From: Dimorphilus gyrociliatus
Taxonomy: Eukaryota; Annelida; Polychaeta; Dinophilidae
Length of the DNA stretch: 64,000 nt
Direction of reading: 5' to 3'
NCBI GenBank assembly: GCA_904063045.1
Contig: CAJFCJ010000017.1
Span: forward strand, 868,001-932,000
The notes below the pieces were generated by a model, which did no database searches, was not told where the DNA came from, and was given only the letters and a program-made list of their open reading frames with translations. The position numbers and the translations under genes are program-made. Positions within the stretch are counted from its first letter, which is position 1. Each line of letters opens with the position of its first letter. Of the stretch, positions 48,922 to 61,187 are shown piece after piece.

Positions 48922-49313
48922 TGTTTTTATTAAGTTATATTTTGTTTGTTTTTAATTAATAATAAAAAAAATTAATTCAACGAACAGCCCTCAACTATAA
49001 AATCCTCTTACGATATGTATTCACTGATACACATATAAATTACATTACACCAACAATTCAAAAAGGCAAAAACAAACAAAAATGTTTCTTTGGTATTATT
49101 CGACAACGAATATACATAAATATATATAAATATATTTATATATATATTTTTATATACATATATATAAGGTATGATTATTTATAAATATGCATACTTATAA
49201 ATATTTAAACAACACAAATCATGTATAAAATATGGTGTTTAAAACATGTATACAACAATTGGCAAGCGGAGAGTGTCAATGTTTTGGAATGTTTATGTAC
49301 AATTTTCCTTATG
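48922..49313. other. Spacer between convergent RUFY and insulin-type receptor
   Basis: AT-rich 3' UTR sequence with TA-rich runs near 49120-49160. No supported ORF. Confidence 0.55.
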
Positions 49314-52300
49314 CTAACTAATGCCACTCAAGTGACCGTTGGCTAAATTCGTACCGTCTTTCACTTTACTACCTAAAATGTTTACATTTGTTACGTCCCC
49401 ACTTCCGTTTATCCGGGACTGTGATGATGTTAAAGGTATTCTACTGTCATCTACTTCATCGTCTTCTTGGATAGGATCATAATCTGCTGGTTGTTTATTG
49501 GAAGAATCGGAGAGAGGTTCATTGATTGCACCATCTTCAGCTGGAGGTGTATAACTTCTTAACTTACTATAATAAGAAACTCTTTTGAACTTTTCATTCA
49601 AGTTAGGCTGTAAATGTTCAATGAGATCCGTAAAAGTTGGACGATCTCTAGGCTTGAATTGCCAACAATTGGTCATCATTGTATATAAATCAATAGGACA
49701 GTTTTCAGGCATCTGCATACAATTTCCTGCCTTTACGAATTGTAAAACATCGTCGTTACTTAGCCCCTGATAAGGTTGTTCGGCTAGCGTTGCCATTTCC
49801 CACAAAACAACCCCAAAACTAAACACATCCGATTGGGATGTAAACTTTCCGTCTTTTAAACTTTCTGGAGCCATCCACCTAACAGGTAAAATACCTTTGT
49901 TACCTTTACGATAATAGTCTGTTTCGTATATATCTCGAGTCATTCCAAAATCTCCCACTTTGACTGTTTTATCCTCGCTTACCATACAATTCCTTGCCGC
50001 CAGATCACGATGAACAAATTTATGACCGGCCAGATAGGCCATGCCATCCGCTATTTCCCCAGCCCATTGCATTATTTGACCAAGAGACGGAGGTTCAAGT
50101 TGACTATCTTCGTCTGGTCGATGCTTTCGAAGGTAAGATTTCAAGTCTCCATTAATCATGAGTTCCATAAGAACTAAAGGATTACTGCCAGTTTTCGACA
50201 TGACTCCCAGTAATCGAACAACATGTTCACAGTGCAAACCTTTCATTACAGAAGCCTCATTTAAAAATTCTATTTTATCTCGAGGTGTAGCACTGTCACT
50301 GAGGCTCTTAACAGCGCACGGTTCAATGACATCAGGTTGATCATCTTTAAGTCCTCTTACTGTACCCTTATATACTTTGCCAAAGGCACCTTCTCCTATA
50401 GGATCTCCAATCTTTATTTTTTCGTTCTCTACTTCCCATTCATCAGGAACATATATTTTGGCGTGTACATGAAAATAATCTGGATTAATAGATGCGTATA
50501 ATAAAGAATCTAACGGAGGCTTTCGATTCCTCTGATAACAGCAGTAACCGAAAACTGCTGCAAGAAATAGAAGAATAGCAACGACAGCGACTCCAATAAT
50601 AATACTTATAGTTTTATCGCTATTATTTTTGAAAGGTGGATAAAATGATACCCACTTCGACCAATTTCCTTTACCAAATAATAACTGTGCTTGTATTCTG
50701 ACACTGTGCTTGTTGCCATCGACGAAAACTGAACTGTTTATTCTTAAACCGTTTGTCCTTAGATAATCAGGAATAGGAACACAGTAGAAGAAAGCTGGCC
50801 TTCCTTCACTTTTTATTTCTAAATTGTAATTATAAATGTAGCCATTAGGCTTTTTTGGCGGTTTCCAGGTGATCATAATATCTCCAGTTCCCTCTTTAGG
50901 AATAGCTTTAATAGTTTCCTCATCAAGATTATCAGCATTTTCCTTCACACCCGTTATTTCACTAGCTGTGGCCTTTTTCGAACACATTCTTTTACCTGAT
51001 GTATGATGACAGGCTCTAACTTCAATTGTATATGATGTGTAATACTTTAAATTATGAATTTTAATTTGTGTATCATAAACAAGTGTTTCAGTAATATCTT
51101 CTTGAAATGAATCCTCTTCGTCGATTGTTTCAGTCGTTTCTGGCCTATTTGTAGTTATTGGTGACACTGTCTGAGAGTCTTTCGTTGAGGTCGTTCTGTT
51201 TGGCGAAGAAGTAAACAAATTTCTATTCAAATCGCTATCTTTCAAATTAATGTTATTCATGTTCGCATCATGTTTCTTATGATAAAAACTATCCATAATG
51301 GTCAATTCAAGAAGTTGAAGACTCCTTTTCAAACTCCTCTGCTTTTGTACAGAATTTTGCCTTTTCTTATCTAATTTTTTAGCCTCGCAACTTGAATCGT
51401 TCCTTTTTTCAAATGAGTCGTCTGGCTTCTTTCTGTTATTGTCTGGCTCTCGACCACAAAAGCTACGATTATCATATTTAGAATAATTATCTTGCTGTTC
51501 CAATATAACTAAAACATATTCCGTAACGTTACCATTCTCATACTCTGGCTTTTTCCATGTTACATGTATTGTATTGTTGGGTAATGCTTTTGCTTGTAAG
51601 TCTACAACTTTTGAGGGTTCAGAAGGTTTGGTGTGAAAATATTTTATATTACTGATAAAAGTCTTTCCTTGAGGATCAATTGACACTGATTGAATATAAG
51701 CTGCATATTCGGTATAAGCCTTTAAATTGCTCAAAACAGAATTGTCTTTCGGTTCAGGAGAGTACCAAGTAGTTTCAACCGACCAAGCGCTTTCGTCACA
51801 AGATGCTGCCAAGTAAGGTGTTAGTTTCTTGCTTTTATCTTTGACTTCTTGATAATATACGGAATGACCAAGTAGATTATCAGGAGCCGAATTTGTTTGC
51901 TTCTTCCATAAATTGAGTAAACTTGGTCCATAAATATTGGCCGTATGTGTTGTTGTATTTACATGTGAAATTTTATAATGAACCGTATCGCACAGAGCGT
52001 TTTTACCGTTGGAGAGCCATTCAGTTTTAGTTTGACTCGATGGAGATTTATTTCTGACTGATTTGAAAAATTTTTCAATTTTTGACGGACATAATAAACT
52101 GTTTTTAAATATTTTAATTGACCCATCGCCCACAGTTATATTATTCGGAAAGTCCAAATCAACTAAATTTGGATTTTCTGCTAAACGAATCCTGACAGCA
52201 TTTGCTGTAACATATGAGATTTTTTTCAAACTCTTAAAGATACTCATAGATGTTAAAGCCTGAGTTCTCATTATGTACAGTTGTTCGATACTTTCCAGTA

Positions 52301-53824
52301 TGGAAAAGGCTTCCTCCATTGTTGCTTTTATATTGTTGATATCATTACTATGGATGGCGACATCCAAAAGTTTAACCGAAGTGCATCCTTTCTTGGCAAA
52401 TTGCTTCAATTTATCATAGCTCTCTATAGTTTCTGTTTCGCAAGGTTTCTTGCAAATATGACCAGGACATTCAACACAAACTCTTGAATAGGGGCTTTTC
52501 CTTTGAAAACCAGTTGGGCAATCTAAAGTACACTTGTCCCCGTTTTTAACTGGCAGCTTCTTTGGGCCGGTTAAGTCTTTGAAGGGCATAGTAGAGTCGG
52601 TTGAGTCTTTACTGAATATTTCCTCGCATTCTGTCTCACTAATGCAAAACCGATTTCTATATATTAATTCACCAGTGCACTTCTCGACACATCTTCCATT
52701 ATTGTTGGCATTTTTACAATTGTAACAAGCCGACGCATTATCTTTCTCGTAACACCCACCAAAACATTGATCATGACAGCATTTACCGTCAGTTGTACAA
52801 AACTCACAACCACACAGCCCCTTCGGTTCTGCAACAAAAAAACAAGCTCTATGACAAACGCGCTTTTCTAATTATAAGCTCAGAGCTGATGACGTCACTG
52901 CTTTTGACATAGACTTGTTTACATCATAAAATCGGGTCAACTTTTATAAAGTAATTACGATACAACATCAACATACATCGTTATAGTAACAATCTATCTT
53001 GTTATACTAAAAAACAGTCGACCTAAGTTCAAGAACAAAGCAGCTTGTCTAACAGCTTGGAAGCCGGTTAGGTAGTGAACAATAAATACTTACCACTTTG
53101 GCAATAATCCTGATTCCAACAAGAAACGGTGCGATCGTCATTTCGCGGGCAATTTGGCATCCCACAAAAATTCGTACACGCTTCAGCCACTCTGTTTTCT
53201 GAGAAAAGTGTTTCCACGTCTTCTGATAGTATATACTTCCAATTAATATTATCAATATAACAAAGCATAGGATTTTCAACGATAGCTACTGATCCTCTTT
53301 TTATCGAAACCAAACTTTTCAATCCGAGATCCATTATGTCCGAATTTTCACAAATGATTAATGCCTGATCATTCATCAACGCTTCACCCTCGATCACAGC
53401 TAATTTTGGAAACAGTTTAACTAAAGATTTCAAACCCGAAATTCGATAAACTGATAAATATCCAGTTATGACTCTTAAATTAGGGAATCTCATTTTTTCC
53501 CAATGGGTCACATTTTCCATGGGTCCTAAAGCTAGATTTCCTAAAATAATAGTGCAATTTTGGAGAGGTACGGCCATATCACCTCGTTTCTCTATCATTA
53601 TCCTATTCTGTTCGCCTTTGCACACTATTAGCAAACAATTTATAAAACAAAAAGAATTTTAATTGTCTATAGTAAATTTTAAACTTACCTAATTCACTTC
53701 CTAAGGAGTAATAGTTTATAAGATACATATATCTATTCTGCGAAATTTTTCGATCACTGGCAATCACTACAAATGAATGATAGAGTAGGTAGAGGAAGAT
53801 CAATTTGTTGACAAGTTCGTTCAT
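49314..53824 (-). CDS. INSR: Insulin/IGF-type receptor tyrosine kinase
   Basis: Three exons (53824-53689, 53624-53094, 52828-49314) encode 1393 residues. The receptor binds insulin-like peptides and signals through IRS and PI3K at the plasma membrane. Order: signal peptide (~1-22), L1 with RISGLKSLVKLFPKL, Cys-rich furin-like region from ~200 (CGCEFCTTDGKCCH), L2, three FN3 domains (TYEYVL-type strands; a long low-complexity insert lies in the second), TM near 960-985 (ISIIIGVAVVAILLFLAAVFG), juxtamembrane NPDY, and kinase ~1030-1300: GEGAFGKVYKG, HRDLAARNCM, DIYETDYYRKG and PVRWMAPESLKDG. The three-tyrosine loop YxxxYY marks the insulin receptor family. No canonical RxKR cleavage site is seen in the insert. 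The third exon is 3.5 kb without introns. Confidence 0.94.
52890..52897. promoter_or_regulatory. Consensus CRE in insulin-receptor intron 2
   Basis: Perfect TGACGTCA inside the 265 nt second intron (52829-53093), about 60 bp from exon 3. An intronic regulatory role is possible but not shown. Confidence 0.4.
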
Positions 53825-54960
53825 TCTCTTTTTTTACATTTTCCTGACTAGATTTCTAGAAAAAATTGTACGCCGATCACTTACTCAGTCATTGTTTCGC
53901 ACAACAAATTGTTAATATACGATGAGGTCAGTGCCCAAGAGATTCTTTAAAATAAATCCCGCTATCCACTGATCGCTGAGAACTTGTATTCACTTTTCTG
54001 TCTAATCCAAAATATTTGTAGTGTGATAATCCATAAAAATGAATCAATTCAAAGGGTTTAATGGGTTTTATGCGTGATTTCGCACGAAACGTTCAGTCAT
54101 TTTCGTTCTACAGCGGAAAAGCAAGATGTAAACAAGCAACGACGCTGATTGGCTAGTTTTTTATTGTTCTTTTCGTATAAATTTTGTTTCGGTGCATAAT
54201 CGCTAGCGGCCCCTGCCGTCGCGTGTATCAGCGTAAAGTGTACTAATATAACAGAAAAGTACATTTAAAAAGTAATGAATATTTAATAATTGCTAAGCCC
54301 AAGATCTGTTTTCTCTTATGACCCAATTTCGGTCCATCATGGAACCGCATTCTTTTTTTTTACTTTTAAATTGAGGTATCAGTAATACTACACCATTCAA
54401 ACTTAAGTTGTCTTATTCTCTCATATCAGGATATTCTACACATTCACTAAATAAAGAACTATCAATGGCAAGTGTGTGGCGTAATTTCAACAGGCAGTAA
54501 ATTTATTCAATGTACTGAGTTGTTTTTTCTCTTTTAACTATCTAAATATGTCTTGTTGAGCTCCAATTTCTCAGAATACTCAAGTTAGTACACCTGCAGA
54601 GGACGCTAAATTTAACGCTGCAGATGTCGCTAATTAGTTTTTCTATTGTCAAAAACACTGTAGAATCCTCCCCCGCTTACATAAAATTACATACAATTCC
54701 GGAAAATTACGACTCTTAATCTATAAAATTGTAATTATTAATTACTTATGAGCTATTTAAACTTTGTTAGATAAGATCCAACGTGTTTTTTTCCCTGTTG
54801 TATCATTCGATACGCACGCAACACATAGGAGCATCAGCGAAAAAAAAAATAACTAAATGACGTCACAAAGTGACGCGACTCAAGAAAAGTTTGAACAAAT
54901 AGCTAAATGATGACAAGCGAGATTCCAGCAGTTTTCCCGATAGAAACTTAAATTAGTTAA
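53825..54960. promoter_or_regulatory. Insulin-receptor upstream region with a CRE at 54858-54865
   Basis: 1.1 kb of AT-rich DNA upstream of the receptor ATG, with no ORF. A perfect TGACGTCA lies at 54858-54865, close to the 5' edge of the DDHD pseudogene. Confidence 0.45.
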
Positions 54961-57154
54961 TTATATAAGGTCCAAGAATCCAGCTTGTATGCTGGAGACT
55001 TGGAAAGTTTGAGCAAAGCACTCACCATCTCAGATATTCGTTGGTTTAATAAAGAAACATCTAGTAGTAACTGGATTCCGTTTCTAGGGTCGGATTCCTT
55101 AAAAATTGAGGAAAACTCTCGTCTGCTTACTTATGCTAAATTATATTCTTCCTGTATTTCTGTGCTAGGAGGAATGTACGAAATCGACTTTGTTAGAGGA
55201 CAATTTTATAAGCTGTTTTGGAGAGGTACAGATCTTTAGTACAATAATAATTAATATAATTGTTAGATTGAGGCTATCTTCAGACACAGACGTAATTAAT
55301 ATTATTAGAAGTATGTAGTTTATTATAGACGGTCGGTTGCCAATTAAAGAGGAATTTGCTGTAAAAGTCAAGAGCCATCGGCCATACGTAAAAAAAATGT
55401 GCTAGGATTGGAAAAAATTCGTAATAATTGCCCACAAAATGATCTTTGTAATTAGTAAGTTCCATTTATTACTACAATTATGTATCAGAAAATTAATTAT
55501 CTTTACTCGCTGTCCGCCTGGGAAAATATACTATCAACAGAAATTTTAAATAGGAAGTTTTTTTTGTTTGTTAGAAAATTTCATAAAGCATTATCTAAGC
55601 CTAAATGCTAGATGGAATAGATTACGTAGGGAGTTATCAGTACGAAGACACCAATAAAGAAAATTTACCCAATACAACTCATTTAATATTAGTAGTAGTA
55701 CTAGGTCTAGGATTGGAATTTTGCAAAAAAAATAGTAATAACAACAACAATAGTAAAGAATTTACTCACAATATTAAATAGTACCGTAAGTAGTTTTCTA
55801 TTTTTCTTTGCCAGCAGCACTGAAGAATTTCTTTATTTTTTGACTTGACAGGTTTAGAGAAATTTGGATGAAAAATGTTAGCAGTCAGATAGATTCTAAC
55901 AAGAAAGGAGAATTCATAACCAATTCAATGACTTTTATACCTAAAATTAGGTGAAGGTAAGAACATAGCATTCTTTCATAAAACTAAAATAATTTCTACT
56001 TTGTCTTTTAGATGTAATTGAATCAATAAACACTGGATATTGTATGAAAAGGTTTCGAAACATTAATAATCGAGGTTTCATTGACATATTCTATTACAAT
56101 TCACCATTGTATAATATTGAAGCAAGTAAAAGCTATTCAATTAAGAAGTATATAAATGACTTATGAATTTGATGTTTGTTCTTCTAGATTATGAAATATC
56201 TAAGCAAAAGCTGAATAATTTATTCAATTTATTTCATCGAAAGGAATTCTTACTTTCGATCTAGAGGGAAATTTCCATTTTAGCCTAATCCCTTGGCAGG
56301 TAGATAAAAAATTAAATATAGACCTAAATAAGAGCTTTCAAGACAAAAAAGGCACGCATAGACGTATTTATTGACTTTACTTGACATACGTTTAAGGAAT
56401 GAATAAAACGTATAATTACACATTTTAGTTTAGTGTTCTTATCTACGATCTATTGACTGGTCAGAATTCCATGAAACTATATACAAAGTACGGAAGATTT
56501 ATTCTTTCTCATTCTTTATTTGGTTCGTCTTTCTTAAATATTTAAAGACACTGTCTATTCTATAACTAGAACAAAAGGCCACTGACCGCTCAGAAACAAA
56601 ACATTCACAATACACGAATATCTAACTTAGCACGGTACGTAAAAGTTTTTTACCCTTGTTCATGTAAGAAAAAAGTCAACAAACCGCAATAGAGGTAAAT
56701 AAGTGGTCTTCTTTCCACGAGACTAAAATATCCTCGAACAAAGCTGGAAATCTAACATCAAAGATAGAGATACCGAGATCAAAGTTCTCTTTAAATTTAA
56801 TAAAACTATACATTTTACATTGTGCACGTAAACCGATAAAAAAATTACGGGGTCAACCGGATAGAGAATGATTCTCTTCAAGATAATCCAAGAAGATTAT
56901 TAAAGCTTTAATAATGAAAGTTAAAAAGCTTAAGGGTGATTAATAAAAACAATTTTTTTCTCTTTACTCTATACTAATGACTTTAAGAGAGTCTTTGTTA
57001 ATTACATTTCAAATCTTTTCTACATTGTCTATTCTTTAGTTCTGTTTTTAATGTTTTGTGGAAAGATTCTGTAAAAGGTTCCAATATTGATCATATTTTT
57101 CCAGAGAATGCTTTTAAGAATATTTGCAATATATATCATCCTGCAGATGTTGTT
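54961..57154 (+). pseudogene. Decayed DDHD-domain phospholipase (DDHD1/PA-PLA1-like)
   Basis: Fragments collinear with DDHD1-type intracellular phospholipase A1. (1) 54961-55225: IRWFNKETSSSNWIPFLG and GGMYEIDFVRGQFYKLFWRG, the N-terminal WWE-like region. (2) ~55329-55385: DGRLPIKEE. (3) ~55612-55780: NTTHLILVVVLGLG, where the family has HGIG. (4) 55852-55961: FREIWMKNVSSQID; a TGA stands where family members have Trp. (5) 56012-56126: NRGFIDIFYYNSPLYN. (6) from 56188: KQKLNNLFNLFHRKEF, then an in-frame TAG, REISILA, TAA, SLG, so GHSLG is broken by a stop. (7) 57040-57154: NICNIYHPADVV for HPxDPV. Splice sites survive at several borders but phases no longer match, and no in-frame ATG precedes fragment 1. 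The DDHD C-terminus is absent. Confidence 0.78.
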
Positions 57155-58894
57155 GTAAGTCAAAAATAGAAAGATATATGCATACGGTATATATACATAC
57201 TAATATATATATATATATACTGTACATGTATTATATACACTTATTTATTTTTATACAATATATAAAAATAGCTTTTGGTTTTGTTGTTAAGCCTACAAAT
57301 TGAGCCTGTATTACTACAAAACTTCGAAGAGTGCACTGCGGTGAAGATATATACTGTATATATGTATATATAGTATATATTGAAGTATTGGAGAAAAGTT
57401 ACTCGTATAACAAAACACCATTATTAATGAATAACTCCAATAGAGAGAAAAATGTAATGAAGAATATAAAAGCTTCTAGGCCTAGATAGATCTATAAAGT
57501 CAAACGAAATATTACGTTCGTAGAAACATTTCTTAAATTTTGATCTTGAATAATTATTTCATTTTCTTTTACTTCCTTTTATTATTTATTTATTTATTTA
57601 ATTGATAAAATTATATTAAAAATATTGATATTTCTTCTCCTTATCTTAGATGATAAATCTAAAGAATCTAAAGATTTGAATGATGCAAGGTTAAATCGTG
57701 ACATATTCAATGGTACATCTTTTTCCAGAGAAACGATAAGGAACAAAAAAAAGCACCTATTTTAAAATATAATGATTGACTCTAGTTTATAGAAATAAAG
57801 AAAGATTATTTTTCTGTAGAAATAAAGATGATGATAATCAAAATGCTCACGAATATGGAAAATATTTAATTACTTAAGAAAAACAAATTAAGTATCTATT
57901 TATAGAATGGATTAATTATCAATTTATAACAAAATAAAATACAGGTAGAATAACACGTTATGATTTTCAATTAAGAAAGATGAATAAGAAGTAGTAGAAG
58001 TAGTCAACTATATGCGCTTATGCACGCATAAATTTTCATACAACGTACTGGACAAGTAATGATTTGGTAATGTGTTTGTTACTGCGTTTTCTTTTCCAGA
58101 ATATAAATTTCGTTACCAAACGGAAACATAAGATACAAAAATTTTTATCAGTAATAGTATTAAGTTATCTTCAAAAATCTCAATATTTGGAAACGTAGAT
58201 AATGATTAATTAACAGTCGCTATCTCCAAAACTATTTTAATCAAATCGCTAAATAGTTCTTGTCGTTTATATGTCGGTTATTGATATAAAAAAATGATAT
58301 GAAAGTCTTTCGTTATAGTCAAAGTATAAAGAATATATTTCTCTTCGTCGTTTAATCATCTTATCTCTTTCCCCTTGTTTTTTAATTAAAAAAAATTATA
58401 GTAATAAAAAGTAACAACGCTGATTAATTTATAATTAATAAACTTTCTCTTGTTTATATCTCTCTAAACATGGAAGAAAATGAATAATCAAAAAAAAGAT
58501 TACAAGAAAAACGTAATTAAAAGAAAAAAAATGTACAAACTTGCTAAAATCTAGTAACACTTCATCTCGGAAAAAATATTAAAATAACGTAATATACATT
58601 GATATGTACACATTTTATATATTTATACTTGCAGTTTAAAAATACAAGTATAAATATTACACGCATTCATAAAACAGATAAATACATACATATACATTTT
58701 ATATATATGTATATCTATATATATACATATATATTGTATATATATAGATTACAATACATAAGAGTATGTATTTACACTTTGTACTTGGCTTAGTAAAAAG
58801 AGTTGAGATCAATAAATTAAATAGATACAATTTCATTAATTTACAAAAAAGAGACTGATGAAAAATAAAACAAATTCTAGTCTTTAGCAACCAA
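57155..58894. other. 1.7 kb AT-rich spacer
   Basis: TA-rich runs near 57205, 57350 and 58700 and no supported ORF. It contains the BMPR1 3' UTR on the minus strand. Further remnants of the DDHD pseudogene could hide here, but I could not see any. Confidence 0.45.
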
Positions 58895-60904
58895 TTAAAC
58901 TTGTTCAGTCTGTAAAAGCTTATGTATATTCTTCTTAACTCGTAACATAGACAATCTTGCAGCTGGAGTTTCTTGCCAACATTCTTGTATTAGTCTATTA
59001 ATAGGATTAATAGTGTCTTGTGGGATCGAATGATCACAGTTTAATTTTGGTCTCTGTTTTTTAATATACACAACGTCGTACATGTCTTCAATTGATGGAT
59101 CGGGCCTAACAAACTCGTAATAAGGAAGACAAGCCTCTGTTGCTTCATCTAAAAAATAGTATATAAGTGATGTGAGTATATTTTAAGAATAATTGATTTT
59201 TAATGATAAAAATATACTCACTGTTCCAAGAAACTCTTTTATATACTTCCCACATTACTAAGGCGAATGCGTAAACATCCGCTTGTTTAAAAGCGTCTAA
59301 TGCTGTTTGGTCGAGAGTTTCATTCAAGATTTCAGGAGCCATATAACGTCTTGTACCTTGTCTTGTACGATTTATAGGTATATCTAACTTTCTTGTTTCA
59401 CTATTTTATGGTGATAAAAAAAGATACATTGAATAAATGATTGTTTTGCAATAGGTATAGTTGATAATAAACAAATGAATAAAAAACAATGAAGCATTTT
59501 GTACCTGTCGTATTTTACGGCCAATCCAAGATCTGCAATACAGCACACTCCTGAATGTTTTACCAGTATGTTACGACTTTTGACGTCCCTATGAGCCATT
59601 GCTGGCTTTCCCCTTGTCCCTATTATATCTGAATGGAGATGATTTAATCCGTTTGCACTCGAATAGAGAATATTAAGTGCTTCATTTTTATCTAGTACAT
59701 TCTCCTTTAAGTAATCATAAAGAGAACCAAGAGGATGATAGTCCGTTATAAGCATTAATTGAGTCCACGATCCAGTTCCTTTGATATCCGATGCGATAAA
59801 GCCTAATATGTTCTCGTGTCTAATTAAGACAGTTTGATAAATATCCGTTTCCCTCTTCCAGCTGGCTTCTTCTGTCGAGAAAAAGATTTTTACTGCAATA
59901 TTTTCACCCCTCCAGCTCGCTTTCCACACTTCGCCAAAACGACCTTTCCCAACATTTTCTAAAAGACATAGCTCTTTGGCAATCGTTCTTTGAACAAGAA
60001 CAGGTAGTCCTGAACCAGAACCGGTAGAGGCATCTATCAGATGATGTATACCCTTACTACTATCGAGAGATTCATTTGGTTGATTTAAGAGCTTTTCTTT
60101 CTTTGGATTGTGCAGTCTTTGTCTGTTTATTTTGAAACAAAGTCATGAGCAACATATTTACAACAAACTCAAAAGTTGTCAATTAATATTGATTACTTAC
60201 CGTCGAAGACAAAAACATACTATAATAGTGAGAAATGTACCAACACATGCTACAGGTGTTATTACTATTAACAAGAACTCTTTATTCGACTCTGAAGATA
60301 GGTAAATATAAAGTTAATTTCATTCAGGATATTGGTAATACGTAAAAGAAAGGCTTCGAATTTACCTGCAGGTAGCACCGTTGATTTCGAACTATAATTT
60401 ACTCTTAAATCTCTATTGCATAGATCATAGTTGTTACAGCACCCGATCCCTTGGGCAATTAAAAATTGAGCATTGCTATTGATAGTACACTGCAATATAA
60501 ATGAGTTTTTTTTATTGAGTAGAGCTCTTGTTTTTTTTTTATAAATACAAACTTGTAGAAAGGAAGCATCTGATAAGTTGTGTCTACTGGTACTAGAAAC
60601 TTTTTTATGACCATCTAAACAGCCAAATTCCCATGCTCCCATTTCGGGATCTGGGTTATCGTCTTCCTGAATAGTATATGCAAAACACAATCCTCCAGAT
60701 TGCAATATACAAGTCTCATTTGGACAATCATGACAATAGCATTGCCTCAAACCGCCTACAAGACGCACAAAAAAGCAAATTACTACATATCAATTGTGAC
60801 AATCATATAAATTACATACCTGGGTTTGATGTTATAACTTGGCTAAAAAATAGGGGTAAAAGAGCAAAAATTACGCCATTCATTTTTATTGACATAGGCG
60901 CCAT
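58895..60904 (-). CDS. BMPR1: TGF-beta superfamily type I receptor, BMP type (ALK3/6-like)
   Basis: Seven exons: 60904-60820, 60755-60553, 60489-60366, 60291-60201, 60122-59505, 59400-59222, 59148-58895; 517 residues. A type I receptor Ser/Thr kinase is activated by type II receptors and phosphorylates R-SMADs. Signal peptide ~1-26; cysteine-rich ectodomain ending [11 protein letters not shown] ~143-165; GS box [15 protein letters not shown] near 200-215; kinase with [49 protein letters not shown] and a C-terminal [12 protein letters not shown]. The L45 loop SDIKGTGSW is the BMP-receptor version, predicting SMAD1/5 rather than SMAD2/3 as substrate. Phases close across all introns. It is head-to-head with RAB40. 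Confidence 0.94.
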
Positions 60905-61187
60905 TTTAAAGGTTCGCGTTAAATTAATTTTTATAGGCAAAAGATTCGCATATCAAATAGAATTTAAAAGGAACAAATCAGTTGTTTAACCTTTATTTTA
61001 AAAAAATACGAGAATAACTCTTCTTATTAATTGAGCGCATGCGCAGCATTCGTGCTGACTTATTTGTTTACTCGCTCATATATTCTCATGATAACAGTTT
61101 ATCAAAGGGTTGTTTGCATTTTCTGATTATTGTAAATGCTGACTAGAAACACTGTGAACCTTGAATTTTAATTTTCTTCATTCGATC
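60905..61187. promoter_or_regulatory. Shared divergent promoter region, BMPR1 / RAB40
   Basis: 283 bp between the two ATGs must contain both promoters. A GC-richer GCGCATGCGC palindrome lies at 61035-61044; this is the NRF-1 consensus form. No TATA box is seen. Confidence 0.5.

Noticed and set aside
54985-55239. Stand-alone 84-codon gene
   Set aside because: It has no ATG, begins after an in-frame stop, and matches the N-terminal exon of the DDHD pseudogene.
58599-58890. Two opposed ORFs of 63-64 codons
   Set aside because: TA-repeat translation beside the BMPR1 3' end.
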